Source: Loigolactobacillus bifermentans DSM 20003
GTDB lineage: Bacteria > Bacillota > Bacilli > Lactobacillales > Lactobacillaceae
Length of the DNA stretch: 64,000 nucleotides
Reading direction: 5' to 3'
Assembly: GCF_001434575.1 (NCBI RefSeq)
Contig: NZ_AZDA01000021.1
Coordinates: 1-64,000 of the forward strand
Shown: positions 43,625 through 52,551 of the stretch, piece by piece
Numbering within the stretch: the stretch's first letter is position 1
Layout of the letters: every line of letters starts with the position of its first letter
The notes under the pieces: generated by a model
The model's input: the letters and a program-made list of their open reading frames with translations, nothing else
The model's database searches: none
What the model was told of the DNA's origin: nothing
Made by a program: the position numbers and the translations under genes

Positions 43625-43667
43625 AAAATAGAGTAGAACTCAAAATTCAGAGTTCTACTCTATTTTT
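43625..43667. terminator. Very strong bidirectional hairpin terminator
   Basis: AAAATAGAGTAGAACTC and GAGTTCTACTCTATTTT form a perfect 17-bp stem with an 8-base loop, followed by T. It can end pepD transcription on the plus strand. Confidence 0.85.
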
Positions 43668-43741
43668 GGCTAATACTCGAAGGCTAACCGCATTATGGCC
43701 CACTCATTTTACGACCTACGACCGATTTTTTGAAAAAAGTA

Positions 43742-43773
43742 TTGATAGTTAGTTTCGACAGTAGTAAACTAAC
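43742..43773 (+). promoter_or_regulatory. Promoter with overlapping inverted-repeat operator
   Basis: TTGATA (43742-43747), 17 bases, TAAACT (43765-43770). The perfect dyad GTTAGTTT/AAACTAAC (43748-43755 with 43766-43773, 10-base spacing) covers the spacer and -10, so a repressor bound here would block the small-protein and probably the ATPase transcript. Confidence 0.6.
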
Positions 43774-43818
43774 TTTTATCGTTTAGGTACCAAATCAATC
43801 TCAAAGCAGGTGATTAGG

Positions 43819-44013
43819 ATGTTACAAAAATGTCTTTTCTGGGGTGAAACCGTTATGGAATACCTCGTCTTATTACTATTAGGCCTATTGCTTTACCGGC
43901 CAGCTGCTTTTTCAACTTTACTGTTTGTCTTACTGGGAATCAGTGTGATCAGTAGCTTTGCCCTTGAATTTTATGATCATTTTCGTCAATCAAAAACGGC
44001 GCTGGTCCAATAG
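43819..44013 (+). CDS. Small membrane protein upstream of the P-type ATPase
   Basis: A 64-aa protein, mostly one or two hydrophobic helices (YLVLLLLGLLLYRPAAFSTLLFVLLGISVISS), with a charged C-terminal tail. ATG 43819 follows AGCAGGTG. An internal ATG at 43855 (MEYLVLL) also has a good GGGGTG site eight bases upstream, giving 52 residues; either could be real. It shares an operator-bearing promoter and precedes the ATPase gene by about 100 bases, so it may be a small modulator of the pump. That role is inference. Confidence 0.55.
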   Translation: MLQKCLFWGETVMEYLVLLLLGLLLYRPAAFSTLLFVLLGISVISSFALEFYDHFRQSKTALVQ

Positions 44014-44117
44014 GCGGCATTGACGTTTTTGACTTGTATATTGATTGACCGTTTTGCGACCTCTTTGAAATAATAAAGTGAATGGACTTTGTGATTTGCG
44101 AGAAAGAGGTGACCGCT

Positions 44118-46889
44118 ATGTTTTACGATCAAACGGAGCAAGCTGTTTTAACCGAGCTGGCCACATCCCGTCATGATGGCCTGACCAAACAGACCGCGGA
44201 AGCGCGGTTACGCGAAAAAGGCCCGAATCAGTTAAACGTGGATCAAACGCAGTCGGCTTGGCTGATTTTTGTAAAGAGTTTAAAGGAACCGTTGGTGATT
44301 ATTTTATGGATCGCTGTGGGACTGGCACTGCTTAGTGCAAGCTATGATTTATGGGTTTTACAAGATACAAAACACGGTTTTGGCGGCTTAGCCGAAGCTG
44401 GTGTGATTTTCGCAGTGATTATGATCAATGCGGGCTTAACGTATTGGCAAGGTGCCAAAGCGCGGCGGTCGCTGGCGGCGTTACAAAGCTTAGCCGCACA
44501 CCAAGTCAGTGTATTACGGGACGGCAATTGGCAAAAAATTGCGGCCGAGGCGTTAGTGCCTGGTGATATTGTGGAAGTGAAGTTAGGCGACTTTATTGAA
44601 GGCGATCTACGTTGGTTGGCGGTGCATGAGCTACAGCTCAACGAATCGCATTTAACAGGGGAAAGTGAACCAGTTGCCAAAACAGTGGCGGCGTTAGCTG
44701 ATGAGACAACGTTGGCAGAGCGCACCAATATGGGCTTTGCAGGTTCCAGTGTTACCAACGGCAGTGGGCTAGGGGTAGTAACGGCAACTGGGATGGCTAC
44801 TGAGTTAGGCCAAATTGCGCAGATGCTACAAGCTGCGCAACCGAAGCCAACGCCAATCGAACAAACAGTGGCGCGGCTGACCCGCCAACTGATGCTGGTC
44901 GCCTTAGGTGTCGTGGTGTTGTCCTTAAGCTACGACCTTGGTAAAGAATGGTTGACCACAGGGCAGCTGACGCTAACGGGGTTAATGGCGAATATTTCAG
45001 GCGCCATTGCTTTAGCTGTGGCGGCAATTCCTGATGCGCTACCAGTGGTGCTCTCCATTGTGTTGACCATTGGGGCGCGCCTATTAGCGCAACAAAAAGG
45101 GTTGATCAAGGCTTTAAATAGTGTTGAGACCTTAGGCGCTACAACAATTGTGGCCTCCGATAAAACGGGTACGCTGACGAAAAATGAAATGACGGTGACC
45201 CATTTTTGGGCAAATGGGCAAACGTATACCGTTGAAGGCAATGGCTATGACCCAGTTGGTGAGCTTGAAGCGACGACTGGCGTAACTGATCCGGCGGCTT
45301 ATCAAGCCTTAATGCAAAGCGCTGTGTTGAATAATGGTGCTAGTTTGCAACAAGATACAGCGCAACGTTGGCAGCCATTTGGCAACCCCACTGATATTGC
45401 GTTAATGGTACTAGGGGAAAAAGCCGGTTACAATCAAGCAGCGTTGCAGCAGGATTTTGAAATTTGTCGGGTGTTGCCATTTGATAGTACCCGTAAAATG
45501 ATGAGTACCGTGGTGCGTCATCACCAGCAATATTGGCTGCTCACCAAAGGCGCCCCCGATGTGTTGTTAGAGCGCGCAGATCACGTGCAATGGCAGCCTG
45601 ATCAACAAAAACCAATGGCGGCCGTTAAAGCAACCTTGACCCAGCAAATTGCCAATTATGGGCAACAAGCCTTACGTACCTTGGCCGTGGCGCAACGACC
45701 GTTAACCGCTGAAGCGGCCCTTAATGGGGACCCAGCTGACTTAGAACAGCAGCTCACGTTGCTGGGGATTTTAGGCATTATCGATCCACCGCGCCCAGAA
45801 GTGAAAGCTTCGGTGGCCATCTTAAAACAAGCTGGCGTCAAAGTTGTGATGATCACCGGCGACCATGCCACCACTGCCCAGGCAATTGCTTATCAATTAG
45901 GCATTATTGACACACCAACGGCACCGGTGATCACCGGCCCAGCATTAGAAGCGGCCACAGACGCTGAATTAACGTCATTGGTACAGGAAACTTGTGTTTA
46001 TGCGCGGGTCACGCCGCAGCATAAACAACGGATCGTGCAGGCCATGCAGGCCCAACAAGAAGTGGTGGCGATGACCGGGGATGGCGTCAATGATGCACCA
46101 GCTTTGCGCAGTGCAGACATTGGAATTGCCATGGGCATCAACGGGACTGAAGTCACCAAGGACGCCGCCGATTTGATTTTATTAGATGATCAATTTACCA
46201 CCATTGAACATTCAGTGGCAGCTGGTCGGCGGATCTTTGCCAATATTAAAAACTTCATGCGGCAAGAATTAACCACCAATGTGGCCGAAGTACTGGCCTT
46301 GCTGTTGACCACTTTCTTGATTACCCAGCCAATCGGGCATGTGTCTGCGATGACACCGACGTTAACCACAATTATGGTACTGTGGGTCAATATGATCAGC
46401 GATTCGCTGCCATCATTGGCGTTAGGTTATGATCAACCTGAACAGGCGTTAATGCAGGTGCCGCCGCGTAATGTACAACAGTCGATTTTGGCGGATCATT
46501 TGTTAAGTCGGGTGCTGATTCGTGGCGGTGTGATGGGTGGCATGGTATTTGGCGCCTTTCTCTGGGCTGCGCAGGCCGGGTTAAGCACGGCTGAGGCGCA
46601 AACAGTCGCCTTTCTCACGCTGGTGTTTGGTCAGTTATGGCATGTTTTTGATGCGCGTAGTCAGCGCAGTCTTTTCCGCCGTAACCCGTTTCAAAATCGT
46701 TATTTAGTGGCAATGGTCTTATTTGCAGGCATCGCCTCCGTAACAGTGACCTTAGTGCCGTTTTGCAACACGCTAATGGGCACGCGACCACTGTCAAGTG
46801 GGCTTTATCTGGCGGTCTTTCTGTTACCGGCGTTGCCGACCTTTTTACTGTCAGGTTTAAAAGAAATTTTTCGAATTGAATGGTGGTAG
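44118..46889 (+). CDS. Cation-transporting P-type ATPase (P2 type)
   Basis: A 923-aa ion pump. Actuator motif LTGESEPV, phosphorylation site DKTGTLTKNE, nucleotide-binding KGAPD, hinge MTGDGVNDAPAL and about ten membrane helices with a six-helix C-terminus match calcium/P2A-type pumps. In TM4 the usual PEGLP is AAIPDALPVV, with Asp in place of the ion-binding Glu. The ion may be Ca, Mn or another; sequence alone does not say. ATG 44118 has AAAGAGGTG six bases upstream, while an ATG 12 codons earlier has none. It lies between two dipeptidase genes. Confidence 0.92.
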   Translation: MFYDQTEQAVLTELATSRHDGLTKQTAEARLREKGPNQLNVDQTQSAWLIFVKSLKEPLVIILWIAVGLALLSASYDLWVLQDTKHGFGGLAEAGVIFAVIMINAGLTYWQGAKARRSLAALQSLAAHQVSVLRDGNWQKIAAEALVPGDIVEVKLGDFIEGDLRWLAVHELQLNESHLTGESEPVAKTVAALADETTLAERTNMGFAGSSVTNGSGLGVVTATGMATELGQIAQMLQAAQPKPTPIEQTVARLTRQLMLVALGVVVLSLSYDLGKEWLTTGQLTLTGLMANISGAIALAVAAIPDALPVVLSIVLTIGARLLAQQKGLIKALNSVETLGATTIVASDKTGTLTKNEMTVTHFWANGQTYTVEGNGYDPVGELEATTGVTDPAAYQALMQSAVLNNGASLQQDTAQRWQPFGNPTDIALMVLGEKAGYNQAALQQDFEICRVLPFDSTRKMMSTVVRHHQQYWLLTKGAPDVLLERADHVQWQPDQQKPMAAVKATLTQQIANYGQQALRTLAVAQRPLTAEAALNGDPADLEQQLTLLGILGIIDPPRPEVKASVAILKQAGVKVVMITGDHATTAQAIAYQLGIIDTPTAPVITGPALEAATDAELTSLVQETCVYARVTPQHKQRIVQAMQAQQEVVAMTGDGVNDAPALRSADIGIAMGINGTEVTKDAADLILLDDQFTTIEHSVAAGRRIFANIKNFMRQELTTNVAEVLALLLTTFLITQPIGHVSAMTPTLTTIMVLWVNMISDSLPSLALGYDQPEQALMQVPPRNVQQSILADHLLSRVLIRGGVMGGMVFGAFLWAAQAGLSTAEAQTVAFLTLVFGQLWHVFDARSQRSLFRRNPFQNRYLVAMVLFAGIASVTVTLVPFCNTLMGTRPLSSGLYLAVFLLPALPTFLLSGLKEIFRIEWW

Positions 46890-46966
46890 TCTGCGTTTAC
46901 GCCAGTGGTAAAAAGCAGTACACTAGACGTTATTGATTAAGGTACCTTAGGAAAGGGAGTTATACT

Positions 46967-48388
46967 ATGTCAAAGGTCGAAAAGGCCTGTACTTCAATTT
47001 TGGTTGGGAAAAAAGCGAGTTTAGACGGCTCAACCATGATTGCACGTAATGACGATACGTTTTTACCACTAACACCACAGCGCTTTTTAATGCGGCCCGC
47101 CGTAACAGCGCCCCAAACGGTGACTTCTTATTTAAATGGTTTTAAGGCGACGACACCAGCAGGTGCCCAACGTTTTCAAGCAGTGCCAAATGTGGAACTT
47201 GAAAAAGAAGGCGTCTATGACGAAAGTGGCTTTAATGAAAGTAACGTTGCGATGAGTGCCACTGAAAGCACCTATGGTAATGAAAAATCATTGGCTTATG
47301 ACCCATTGGTCGTTGATGGCTTAGATGAAGATTGTATCGTTCAAATGGTCTTACCTTACATTCATTCTGCCCGTGAAGGGGTAACGCGTTTAGGCCAATT
47401 GATCAAGCAATACGGTTCGCCAGCAGGTAACAGCGTGCTGTTCAGCGATGCAGATGATGTTTGGTACATGGAAATTGTCACCGGTCATTTATGGGTGGCC
47501 CAACGGATCCCAGATGATGCTTACGTGATCACCGCCAACCAAGTGGCTATCCAACAAGTCGACTTTACGGATACGGCTAACTTTATGTGGGCGGATGGGA
47601 TTCAAGATTACGTCACGGCACATCATTTAAACCCTGACCAACAAGGTTGGAATTTCCGGCATATTTTCGGAACCAGTAACGAAAAAGACCGCCATTATAA
47701 CACCCCACGGGTTTGGTTTGGCCAACGTTACTTCAATCCAGAAATTGAACAGGATCCAGAAAGCAGCGAATTGCCTTTTATTTGTCGGACCAACCACAAG
47801 ATCAGTGTGGAAGACATTGAATATATTTTAGGCTCACATTACAATGAAACGCCATTTGATCCATTGGGCAATGGCAGCGAAGCCGATAAACGCCGTTACC
47901 GGCCAATTGGTTTAAATCGGACTCAAAACTCCCACGTGTTGCAATTCCGCAACGATGTACCAGCAGCACAAGCAGCGATCATGTGGCTGGCCATCGGTTA
48001 CCCAAGCTTTACGCCATACGTGCCATTCTTCGCCAACGCCACGGATACCGATCCAAGTTACCGGACGACCCCTGTTAAATGGGACCGGGAAAGTGCTTAT
48101 TGGCAGTATCGGACCTTGTCCATGTTAGTGGAAAGCCACTACAATCAATTTGCTCAGGCCGACTTGGATTACTTAAAAGCGGCTCAAGAAGCACAACGGC
48201 GGTTGATCGCGGCAACGGATGAAAAAGCAAAAACACTGAGTGGCGCTGCGTTAACTGAATTCTTGACCCAACAAAACTACGCCATGGTAGCAGAGATGCG
48301 CCAACGCACAGAAGCCTTGATCGGCGACTTGATCATGCAAGGCATTAACTTATCCGAATTAACCTTTAATATGGACATTAATCTTTAA
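46967..48388 (+). CDS. pepD: C69-family dipeptidase (copy 2)
   Basis: A 473-aa paralogue of the enzyme at 41961. The N-terminus VEKACTSILVGKKAS has the catalytic cysteine at residue 8. DPLVVDGLDEDCIVQMVLPY, WYMEIVTGHLWVAQR and FRHIFGT are shared with copy 1. AAAGGGAG stands eight bases before the ATG. The two genes flank the ATPase, which suggests an old tandem duplication with the pump gene inserted, or a duplication followed by rearrangement. Both keep the catalytic residue, so both are probably active with different specificities. Confidence 0.93.
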   Translation: MSKVEKACTSILVGKKASLDGSTMIARNDDTFLPLTPQRFLMRPAVTAPQTVTSYLNGFKATTPAGAQRFQAVPNVELEKEGVYDESGFNESNVAMSATESTYGNEKSLAYDPLVVDGLDEDCIVQMVLPYIHSAREGVTRLGQLIKQYGSPAGNSVLFSDADDVWYMEIVTGHLWVAQRIPDDAYVITANQVAIQQVDFTDTANFMWADGIQDYVTAHHLNPDQQGWNFRHIFGTSNEKDRHYNTPRVWFGQRYFNPEIEQDPESSELPFICRTNHKISVEDIEYILGSHYNETPFDPLGNGSEADKRRYRPIGLNRTQNSHVLQFRNDVPAAQAAIMWLAIGYPSFTPYVPFFANATDTDPSYRTTPVKWDRESAYWQYRTLSMLVESHYNQFAQADLDYLKAAQEAQRRLIAATDEKAKTLSGAALTEFLTQQNYAMVAEMRQRTEALIGDLIMQGINLSELTFNMDINL

Positions 48389-48402
48389 TTGATCGCAACG
48401 AC

Positions 48403-48432
48403 AACCGTCTCAATGGGACGGTTTTTTTTTTT
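48403..48432 (+). terminator. Intrinsic terminator of the second dipeptidase gene
   Basis: AACCGTC and GACGGTT arms with a 7-base loop run into ten T. Confidence 0.85.
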
Positions 48433-48493
48433 GCAAAATCGCCTTTATGGCGGCGGTTGACGAAGGAAAAACTAATGTTTTAATGAGAACATA

Positions 48494-48507
48494 TGAAAGC
48501 GTTTGAA
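48494..48507 (+). promoter_or_regulatory. cre-like site upstream of ackA copy 2
   Basis: TGAAAGCGTTTGAA matches 12 of 14 positions of the CcpA consensus and is followed by a half-related AAAACGCTTAA. It lies about 80-95 bases before the start, a distance compatible with CcpA activation, as known for ackA in Bacillus subtilis. Confidence 0.5.
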
Positions 48508-48587
48508 AAAAACGCTTAACTTCGTTAAAATGGATTTATAATTGTTAATTTTGGGGTTCTTAGAACCTGATGAATTGAGGGATACTC

Positions 48588-49796
48588 ATGGTAAAAGTTT
48601 TGGCGATCAATGCCGGTAGTTCAACATTAAAATGGAAATTATTTGAAATGCCCGCTGAGCAGGTTATTGCTCACGGGATGATCGACCGTTTAGGCTTAGC
48701 AGATTCTGTCTTTACGGCTAAATATGGTGATGGTCAAGTCTTCAAGTTAACGCGGGACATTAAAACCCATGACTTGGCAGCCACTTTGTTATTAGAACAA
48801 TTAAAAGATCTTGGAATCATTGATCATTTTGAAGATATTGTTGGGATCGGCCATCGGGTCGTTGCCGGTGGGGAACAGTTTAAAGATTCTGTGATCATTA
48901 CAGAAGAAACCCTCAGTCAAATTGAAGATTTGGCACAATATGCACCATTACATAACCCAACCCAAGCGTACTACATTCGGGTCTTCCAACGTTTATTGCC
49001 ACGGGTCTTACAAGTTGCCGTTTTCGACACCTCTTTATTCGCAGCAATGCCGAAAGAAAACTTCTTGTACAGTATTCCTTATGAATACTACGAAAAGTAT
49101 GGCGCTCGGAAATATGGTGCGCACGGTACCAGCCACCGTTACGTGTCAGCACGGGCTGCTGAAATTTTAAACCGGCCATTGGCAGATTTGAAATTGATTA
49201 CCTTACATTTAGGCAGTGGTGCTTCGATCACCGCCTTTAATCATGGTCAGGCCGTTGATACATCAATGGGCTTTACCCCATTAGCAGGGATCACCATGGG
49301 CACCCGTTCTGGCGATATTGATGCGTCATTAGTGGCCTTCTTGGCTGAAAAGAAAGGTGCCACAATGGCTGAAATGGTCGATATTTTAAACCATAAATCT
49401 GGTTTATTAGGCTTGTCAGAATTATCACCTGATCAACGTGATCTAGAAAAGGCAGCACCGACGAATCCGTTAGCCAAACAAGCCCTTGATATTTTTGTAA
49501 ACCGGGTCGTTAAATATGTGGGTTCTTACGTCGCGACGATGAACGGTTTAGATGCGTTAGTCTTCACTGCTGGTAGTGGTGAAAATGGCATCGACTTGCG
49601 GCAAAATATTGCGGACCAATTGGCTTATTTCGGGGTGCAAGTCGATCCTGAATTAAATCATGTTCGTGGTAAAGAACAAATTATCAGCCCAGCAAATGCT
49701 GCTGTCACGTCATTAGTTGTACCAACCAATGAAGAATTAATGATCGTCCGTGATATTATGCGTTTAGGTCATCGGGATCCAGCGTTACAAGCTTAA
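48588..49796 (+). CDS. ackA: Acetate kinase (copy 2)
   Basis: A 402-aa acetate kinase with INAGSSTLKWKLFEMP, IGHRVVAGGEQF, HGTSHRYVS, LHLGSGASITAF, DTSMGFTPLAGITMGTRSGD and FTAGSGENG, all canonical. HGTSHRYVS is closer to the usual family sequence than the HGISHGYLA of copy 1, so this is probably the main acetate kinase. A cre-like site upstream suggests CcpA control. It has its own terminator. A phosphotransacetylase gene is not seen in this window. Confidence 0.96.
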   Translation: MVKVLAINAGSSTLKWKLFEMPAEQVIAHGMIDRLGLADSVFTAKYGDGQVFKLTRDIKTHDLAATLLLEQLKDLGIIDHFEDIVGIGHRVVAGGEQFKDSVIITEETLSQIEDLAQYAPLHNPTQAYYIRVFQRLLPRVLQVAVFDTSLFAAMPKENFLYSIPYEYYEKYGARKYGAHGTSHRYVSARAAEILNRPLADLKLITLHLGSGASITAFNHGQAVDTSMGFTPLAGITMGTRSGDIDASLVAFLAEKKGATMAEMVDILNHKSGLLGLSELSPDQRDLEKAAPTNPLAKQALDIFVNRVVKYVGSYVATMNGLDALVFTAGSGENGIDLRQNIADQLAYFGVQVDPELNHVRGKEQIISPANAAVTSLVVPTNEELMIVRDIMRLGHRDPALQA

Positions 49797-49810
49797 TTCA
49801 ACGCTCCAAA

Positions 49811-49841
49811 AATCCGAGTCGATACTGACTCGGATTTTTTT
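49811..49841 (+). terminator. Intrinsic terminator of ackA copy 2
   Basis: AATCCGAGTC and GACTCGGATT form a perfect 10-bp stem with a GATACT loop and T7. Confidence 0.88.
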
Positions 49842-49889
49842 AGTACGCAAAAACGCTTTCTTTTGAAACGGCTAAGCTCACATGAAACG

Positions 49890-49958
49890 TTACAAAAAAT
49901 GAATTATTTTGTAATCGAGCTGCCTTTTTTAACTATTTCCAAATTTTGATGTTATAAT
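49890..49958 (+). promoter_or_regulatory. Promoter and inverted repeat upstream of amt
   Basis: TTACAAAA/TTTTGTAA (49890-49897 with 49907-49914) is a perfect 8-bp dyad with 9-base spacing. Downstream, an extended -10 (TGTTATAAT, TATAAT at 49953-49958) follows TTAACT at 18 bases. The dyad has the reverse polarity of a GlnR box (ACA first), so nitrogen control by GlnR is not supported directly. Confidence 0.5.
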
Positions 49959-49987
49959 TTATGACATCAAAGAATGGGGGAAGTCAA

Positions 49988-51292
49988 ATGAGTGCAGCCA
50001 ATACAGGTTTTATGATCTTTGCAACAGTGTTAGTGCTATTTATGACACCAGGTTTAGCATTTTTTTATGGCGGTTTGGTCTCACGGCGCAATGTGGTCAA
50101 CACCATGCTATCTGTCTTTTTCATTACAGGGATCGCGATTTTACTATGGGTGATCTTTGGTTATGAATTGTGCTTTAACGGGGATCTTGGCGGTGTGATC
50201 GGTACGGTGCATCATGTGCTCCTAAATGGGATTGATTTAACCAAGCTTACTGCAACGAAAATTCCGACGGGCCTTTATTTGATTTTCCAAATGATGTTTG
50301 CCATTATTACACCGGCACTTTTCATTGGTGCAATCGTAGGTCGGTTACGTTTTAAATTCTTATTGTGGTTCATTATTTTATGGTCAATTTTCATTTATTA
50401 TCCCATGGTTCATTTGGTTTGGAGTCCCAATGGGTTACTGGCTAAAATCGGGACGTTGGATTTTGCAGGCGGGACGGTGGTCCACATTAATGCCGGCATT
50501 ACCGCATTGATCTTATCGATTTTCTTAGGCAAACGGGTGAACTATGGCCATAAAACAGAACACTACAATTTGCCTTGGGTGCTGTTAGGCACCGCAATTT
50601 TGTGGATCGGCTGGTATGGGTTTAATGCCGGCAGTGCGTTGGCAGCCGATGAAATTGCAGTCCAAGCGGCCCTAACCACTACCGTTGCCACGGCTAGCGC
50701 CATGATTACTTGGATGACGTTAGACATGCATGTTGAAGGTAAGCCAACGCTGGTAGGAGTTTGTACTGGCGCATTGTGCGGGTTGGTGGCCATCACCCCA
50801 GCAGCCGGCTTTGTGACCCCGGCCGGTGCCTTTTGGATCGGTATTTTAGGGACGCTGGTCAGTTATTTATTTGTGAATTATCTCAAGCCGAAGCTAGGGG
50901 TGGACGATCCGTTAGATGCCTTTGGCTGTCACGGCGTCAGTGGAATCGTTGGCAGTATCGCCACCGGCCTTTTCGCCACCAAGTCAGTGAATTCAGCGGT
51001 TACCACCAACGGTTTATTTTATGGTGGTGGTTGGCATTTGTTCGGGGTCCAGTTGTTGGGCACCTTTGCCACGATACTGTTTGTCGCGATTGGGGGAAGC
51101 ATCATTGTTTTGCTGTTACGACGGGTGGTTAAGATGCGTGTCGATGCACGAGAAGAGCGGGTCGGTCTGGACTTAGGAGAGCATGGGGAGGCAGTGGATG
51201 ATACCGTGAAGCTAAATCCTGATTTTCAGCGTTATGAAGATGAGTTTAAAGGACAGATGGCCGCATTACGTCAGAAAAACCGTCAACCTTAA
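49988..51292 (+). CDS. amt: Ammonium transporter
   Basis: A 434-aa member of the Amt/MEP/Rh family with 11 membrane helices. MTPGLAFFYGGLVSRRNVVNTM, PMVHLVW (first pore histidine), GGTVVHINAG and FGCHGVSGIVGS (second pore histidine) are signature segments. It conducts ammonium into the cell. ATG 49988 has GGGGGAAG seven bases upstream; the frame extends nine codons further without a ribosome site. A long charged C-terminus could bind PII, but no glnK gene is adjacent. Confidence 0.95.
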   Translation: MSAANTGFMIFATVLVLFMTPGLAFFYGGLVSRRNVVNTMLSVFFITGIAILLWVIFGYELCFNGDLGGVIGTVHHVLLNGIDLTKLTATKIPTGLYLIFQMMFAIITPALFIGAIVGRLRFKFLLWFIILWSIFIYYPMVHLVWSPNGLLAKIGTLDFAGGTVVHINAGITALILSIFLGKRVNYGHKTEHYNLPWVLLGTAILWIGWYGFNAGSALAADEIAVQAALTTTVATASAMITWMTLDMHVEGKPTLVGVCTGALCGLVAITPAAGFVTPAGAFWIGILGTLVSYLFVNYLKPKLGVDDPLDAFGCHGVSGIVGSIATGLFATKSVNSAVTTNGLFYGGGWHLFGVQLLGTFATILFVAIGGSIIVLLLRRVVKMRVDAREERVGLDLGEHGEAVDDTVKLNPDFQRYEDEFKGQMAALRQKNRQP

Positions 51293-51332
51293 TGTGCTAA
51301 AATAGCGTTATTAAGTTGAGAAGGTGAATGAA

Positions 51333-51707
51333 ATGAAGTTAACCACTTGTCACCACATTGCGCTGATTGTACCAGATTATCAGGCTGCCTATACATTTTA
51401 CGTTGAAAAGCTAGGATTTCAGGTTGTTGCAGATCACCAGCGGGCCACGGATCGGCTGCTGAATTTACGCTCAGGAACTGTCACACTGGAAATATTTGTG
51501 AAGCCAGATGCCCCACAACGGCTAAGTTATCCGGAAGCGCAAGGCCTGCGTCATTTGGCATTTCAAGTTCCTGATGTTGCGGCAGTTGTTGCAACATTAG
51601 CTGCTGTTGGCGTTGACTGTGAGCCGATTCGACACGACGCGTTCACCGGTGAAGCTATGACGTTTTGTCAGGCGCCAGGTGGGTTGCCGTTGGAATTTCA
51701 TGAATAG
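51333..51707 (+). CDS. Glyoxalase/VOC superfamily protein
   Basis: A 124-aa protein with paired beta-alpha-beta-beta-beta modules. Metal ligands are expected at HHIALIVPDY (His7 or His8), LEIF, LRHLAFQV and the final LEFHE. It resembles small lactoylglutathione-lyase-like proteins (YwkD/YaeR type). ATG 51333 follows AGAAGGTG; a GTG three codons earlier overlaps it. It starts about 40 bases after amt and runs into the YdcF-like gene, so all three may be one transcript. The substrate is unknown. Confidence 0.85.
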   Translation: MKLTTCHHIALIVPDYQAAYTFYVEKLGFQVVADHQRATDRLLNLRSGTVTLEIFVKPDAPQRLSYPEAQGLRHLAFQVPDVAAVVATLAAVGVDCEPIRHDAFTGEAMTFCQAPGGLPLEFHE

Positions 51708-51716
51708 GTGGCGCTG

Positions 51717-52472
51717 ATGATGATGAATCCAGCAGTTGCCCTGAATCAATTACTCGCTTATTTGGCGCATTCTGAAACCACCACGTTAGCTACTTTTCAA
51801 CCAGACCTGGTGATTTTAGCGGGTAACAGTTTACCAAGCTTAACCTTATTAGCTGGTGAGGTGGCGCAAAAGCAACACTGTCCATTGTTGTTAGTCGGTG
51901 GTCACGGTCATGCAACCCAACATTTAGTAGATCAGCTGCAACACGCTGATTTATTGCCATTGGCACAAAGCACCCGCGGCGTAAGCGAGGCAGGCCTGAA
52001 CGGCATGGTGTTGGCTCGACAAGGCTTGCAACAACCGATCTATTATGAACGGTTATCCCGCAACACGGGGGAAAATGCCCGTTTTGCTTGGCAAGTCGTC
52101 CAACGTTATCAGCTGTCAGCTAAGCGCGTGGCATTACTGCAAGATCCGTTTTTACAGCGCCGAACCTGGCTGACATTTGTTGAAAATTGGCCGCTGACGA
52201 CACAGTTTTATAGCGTTAATCCTGAGCTGCCGCAATTTCGAACCCTAACACCGGCACTTAAAACCGTACCAGCAAGTGCGGCGCAGTGGTGGTCACAGCC
52301 TTATTTGCTGGCTTTGGCAGTCGGCGAGATCCAGCGGCTGCAGGACACACCTCAAGGCTATGGGCCAAACGGTGCTGGCTTTATCCCTCACGTTAAGGTG
52401 CCGGTTCCTGTTTTACAAGCAGCGGCGGCGCTACAACAGCACTATCAGTTAGCCGCACAAATTCAACGCTAA
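51717..52472 (+). CDS. YdcF/SanA-like DUF218 protein
   Basis: A 251-aa protein whose Rossmann-like core shows LVILAGNSLPS, PLLLVGGHGHAT, YYERLSRNTGENARFA and VALLQDPFLQRRT. This pattern is of DUF218 proteins (YdcF, SanA, ElyC), of which E. coli YdcF binds S-adenosylmethionine. It has no membrane segment, unlike SanA and ElyC, so is likely cytoplasmic. The start lies in a row of three ATG codons at 51717-51725 behind AGGTGG. It almost abuts the VOC gene. Confidence 0.8.
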   Translation: MMMNPAVALNQLLAYLAHSETTTLATFQPDLVILAGNSLPSLTLLAGEVAQKQHCPLLLVGGHGHATQHLVDQLQHADLLPLAQSTRGVSEAGLNGMVLARQGLQQPIYYERLSRNTGENARFAWQVVQRYQLSAKRVALLQDPFLQRRTWLTFVENWPLTTQFYSVNPELPQFRTLTPALKTVPASAAQWWSQPYLLALAVGEIQRLQDTPQGYGPNGAGFIPHVKVPVPVLQAAAALQQHYQLAAQIQR

Positions 52473-52505
52473 CAAAAAGAACTCTGCGATCGGGTTCTTC
52501 AGCAT

Positions 52506-52550
52506 AGCACCAGCCAGCATTTTGAGAAATGTTAGGCTGGCGCTTTTTAG
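52506..52550. terminator. Bidirectional terminator
   Basis: AGCACCAGCC and GGCTGGCGCT arms (one mismatch) with an inner CATTTT/AAATG stem and T5. It separates the plus-strand operon from the converging EAL gene. A smaller AAGAAC/GTTCTT hairpin precedes it (about 52477-52500). Confidence 0.75.
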
Positions 52551-52551
52551 T

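Larger units (their letters stand above)
43404..43700. other. Structured non-coding region with nested inverted repeats
   Basis: The 427-base gap between pepD and the small membrane protein is dominated by paired arms. GGCCGGG (43404-43410) pairs with CCCGGCC (43443-43449). GGCCGATTTT (43446-43455) pairs with AAAATCGGCC (43575-43584) and encloses the leader-like element. GCCATAATGC (43595-43604) pairs with GCATTATGGC (43690-43699) and encloses a perfect terminator hairpin. No protein gene was found. It could be a structured RNA gene, a small inverted-repeat mobile element or a chain of terminators. Confidence 0.6.

Noticed and set aside
49890-49914. GlnR box upstream of amt
   Set aside because: The dyad reads TTACAAAA...TTTTGTAA, the opposite polarity of TGTNAN7TNACA, so it was not called a GlnR site.
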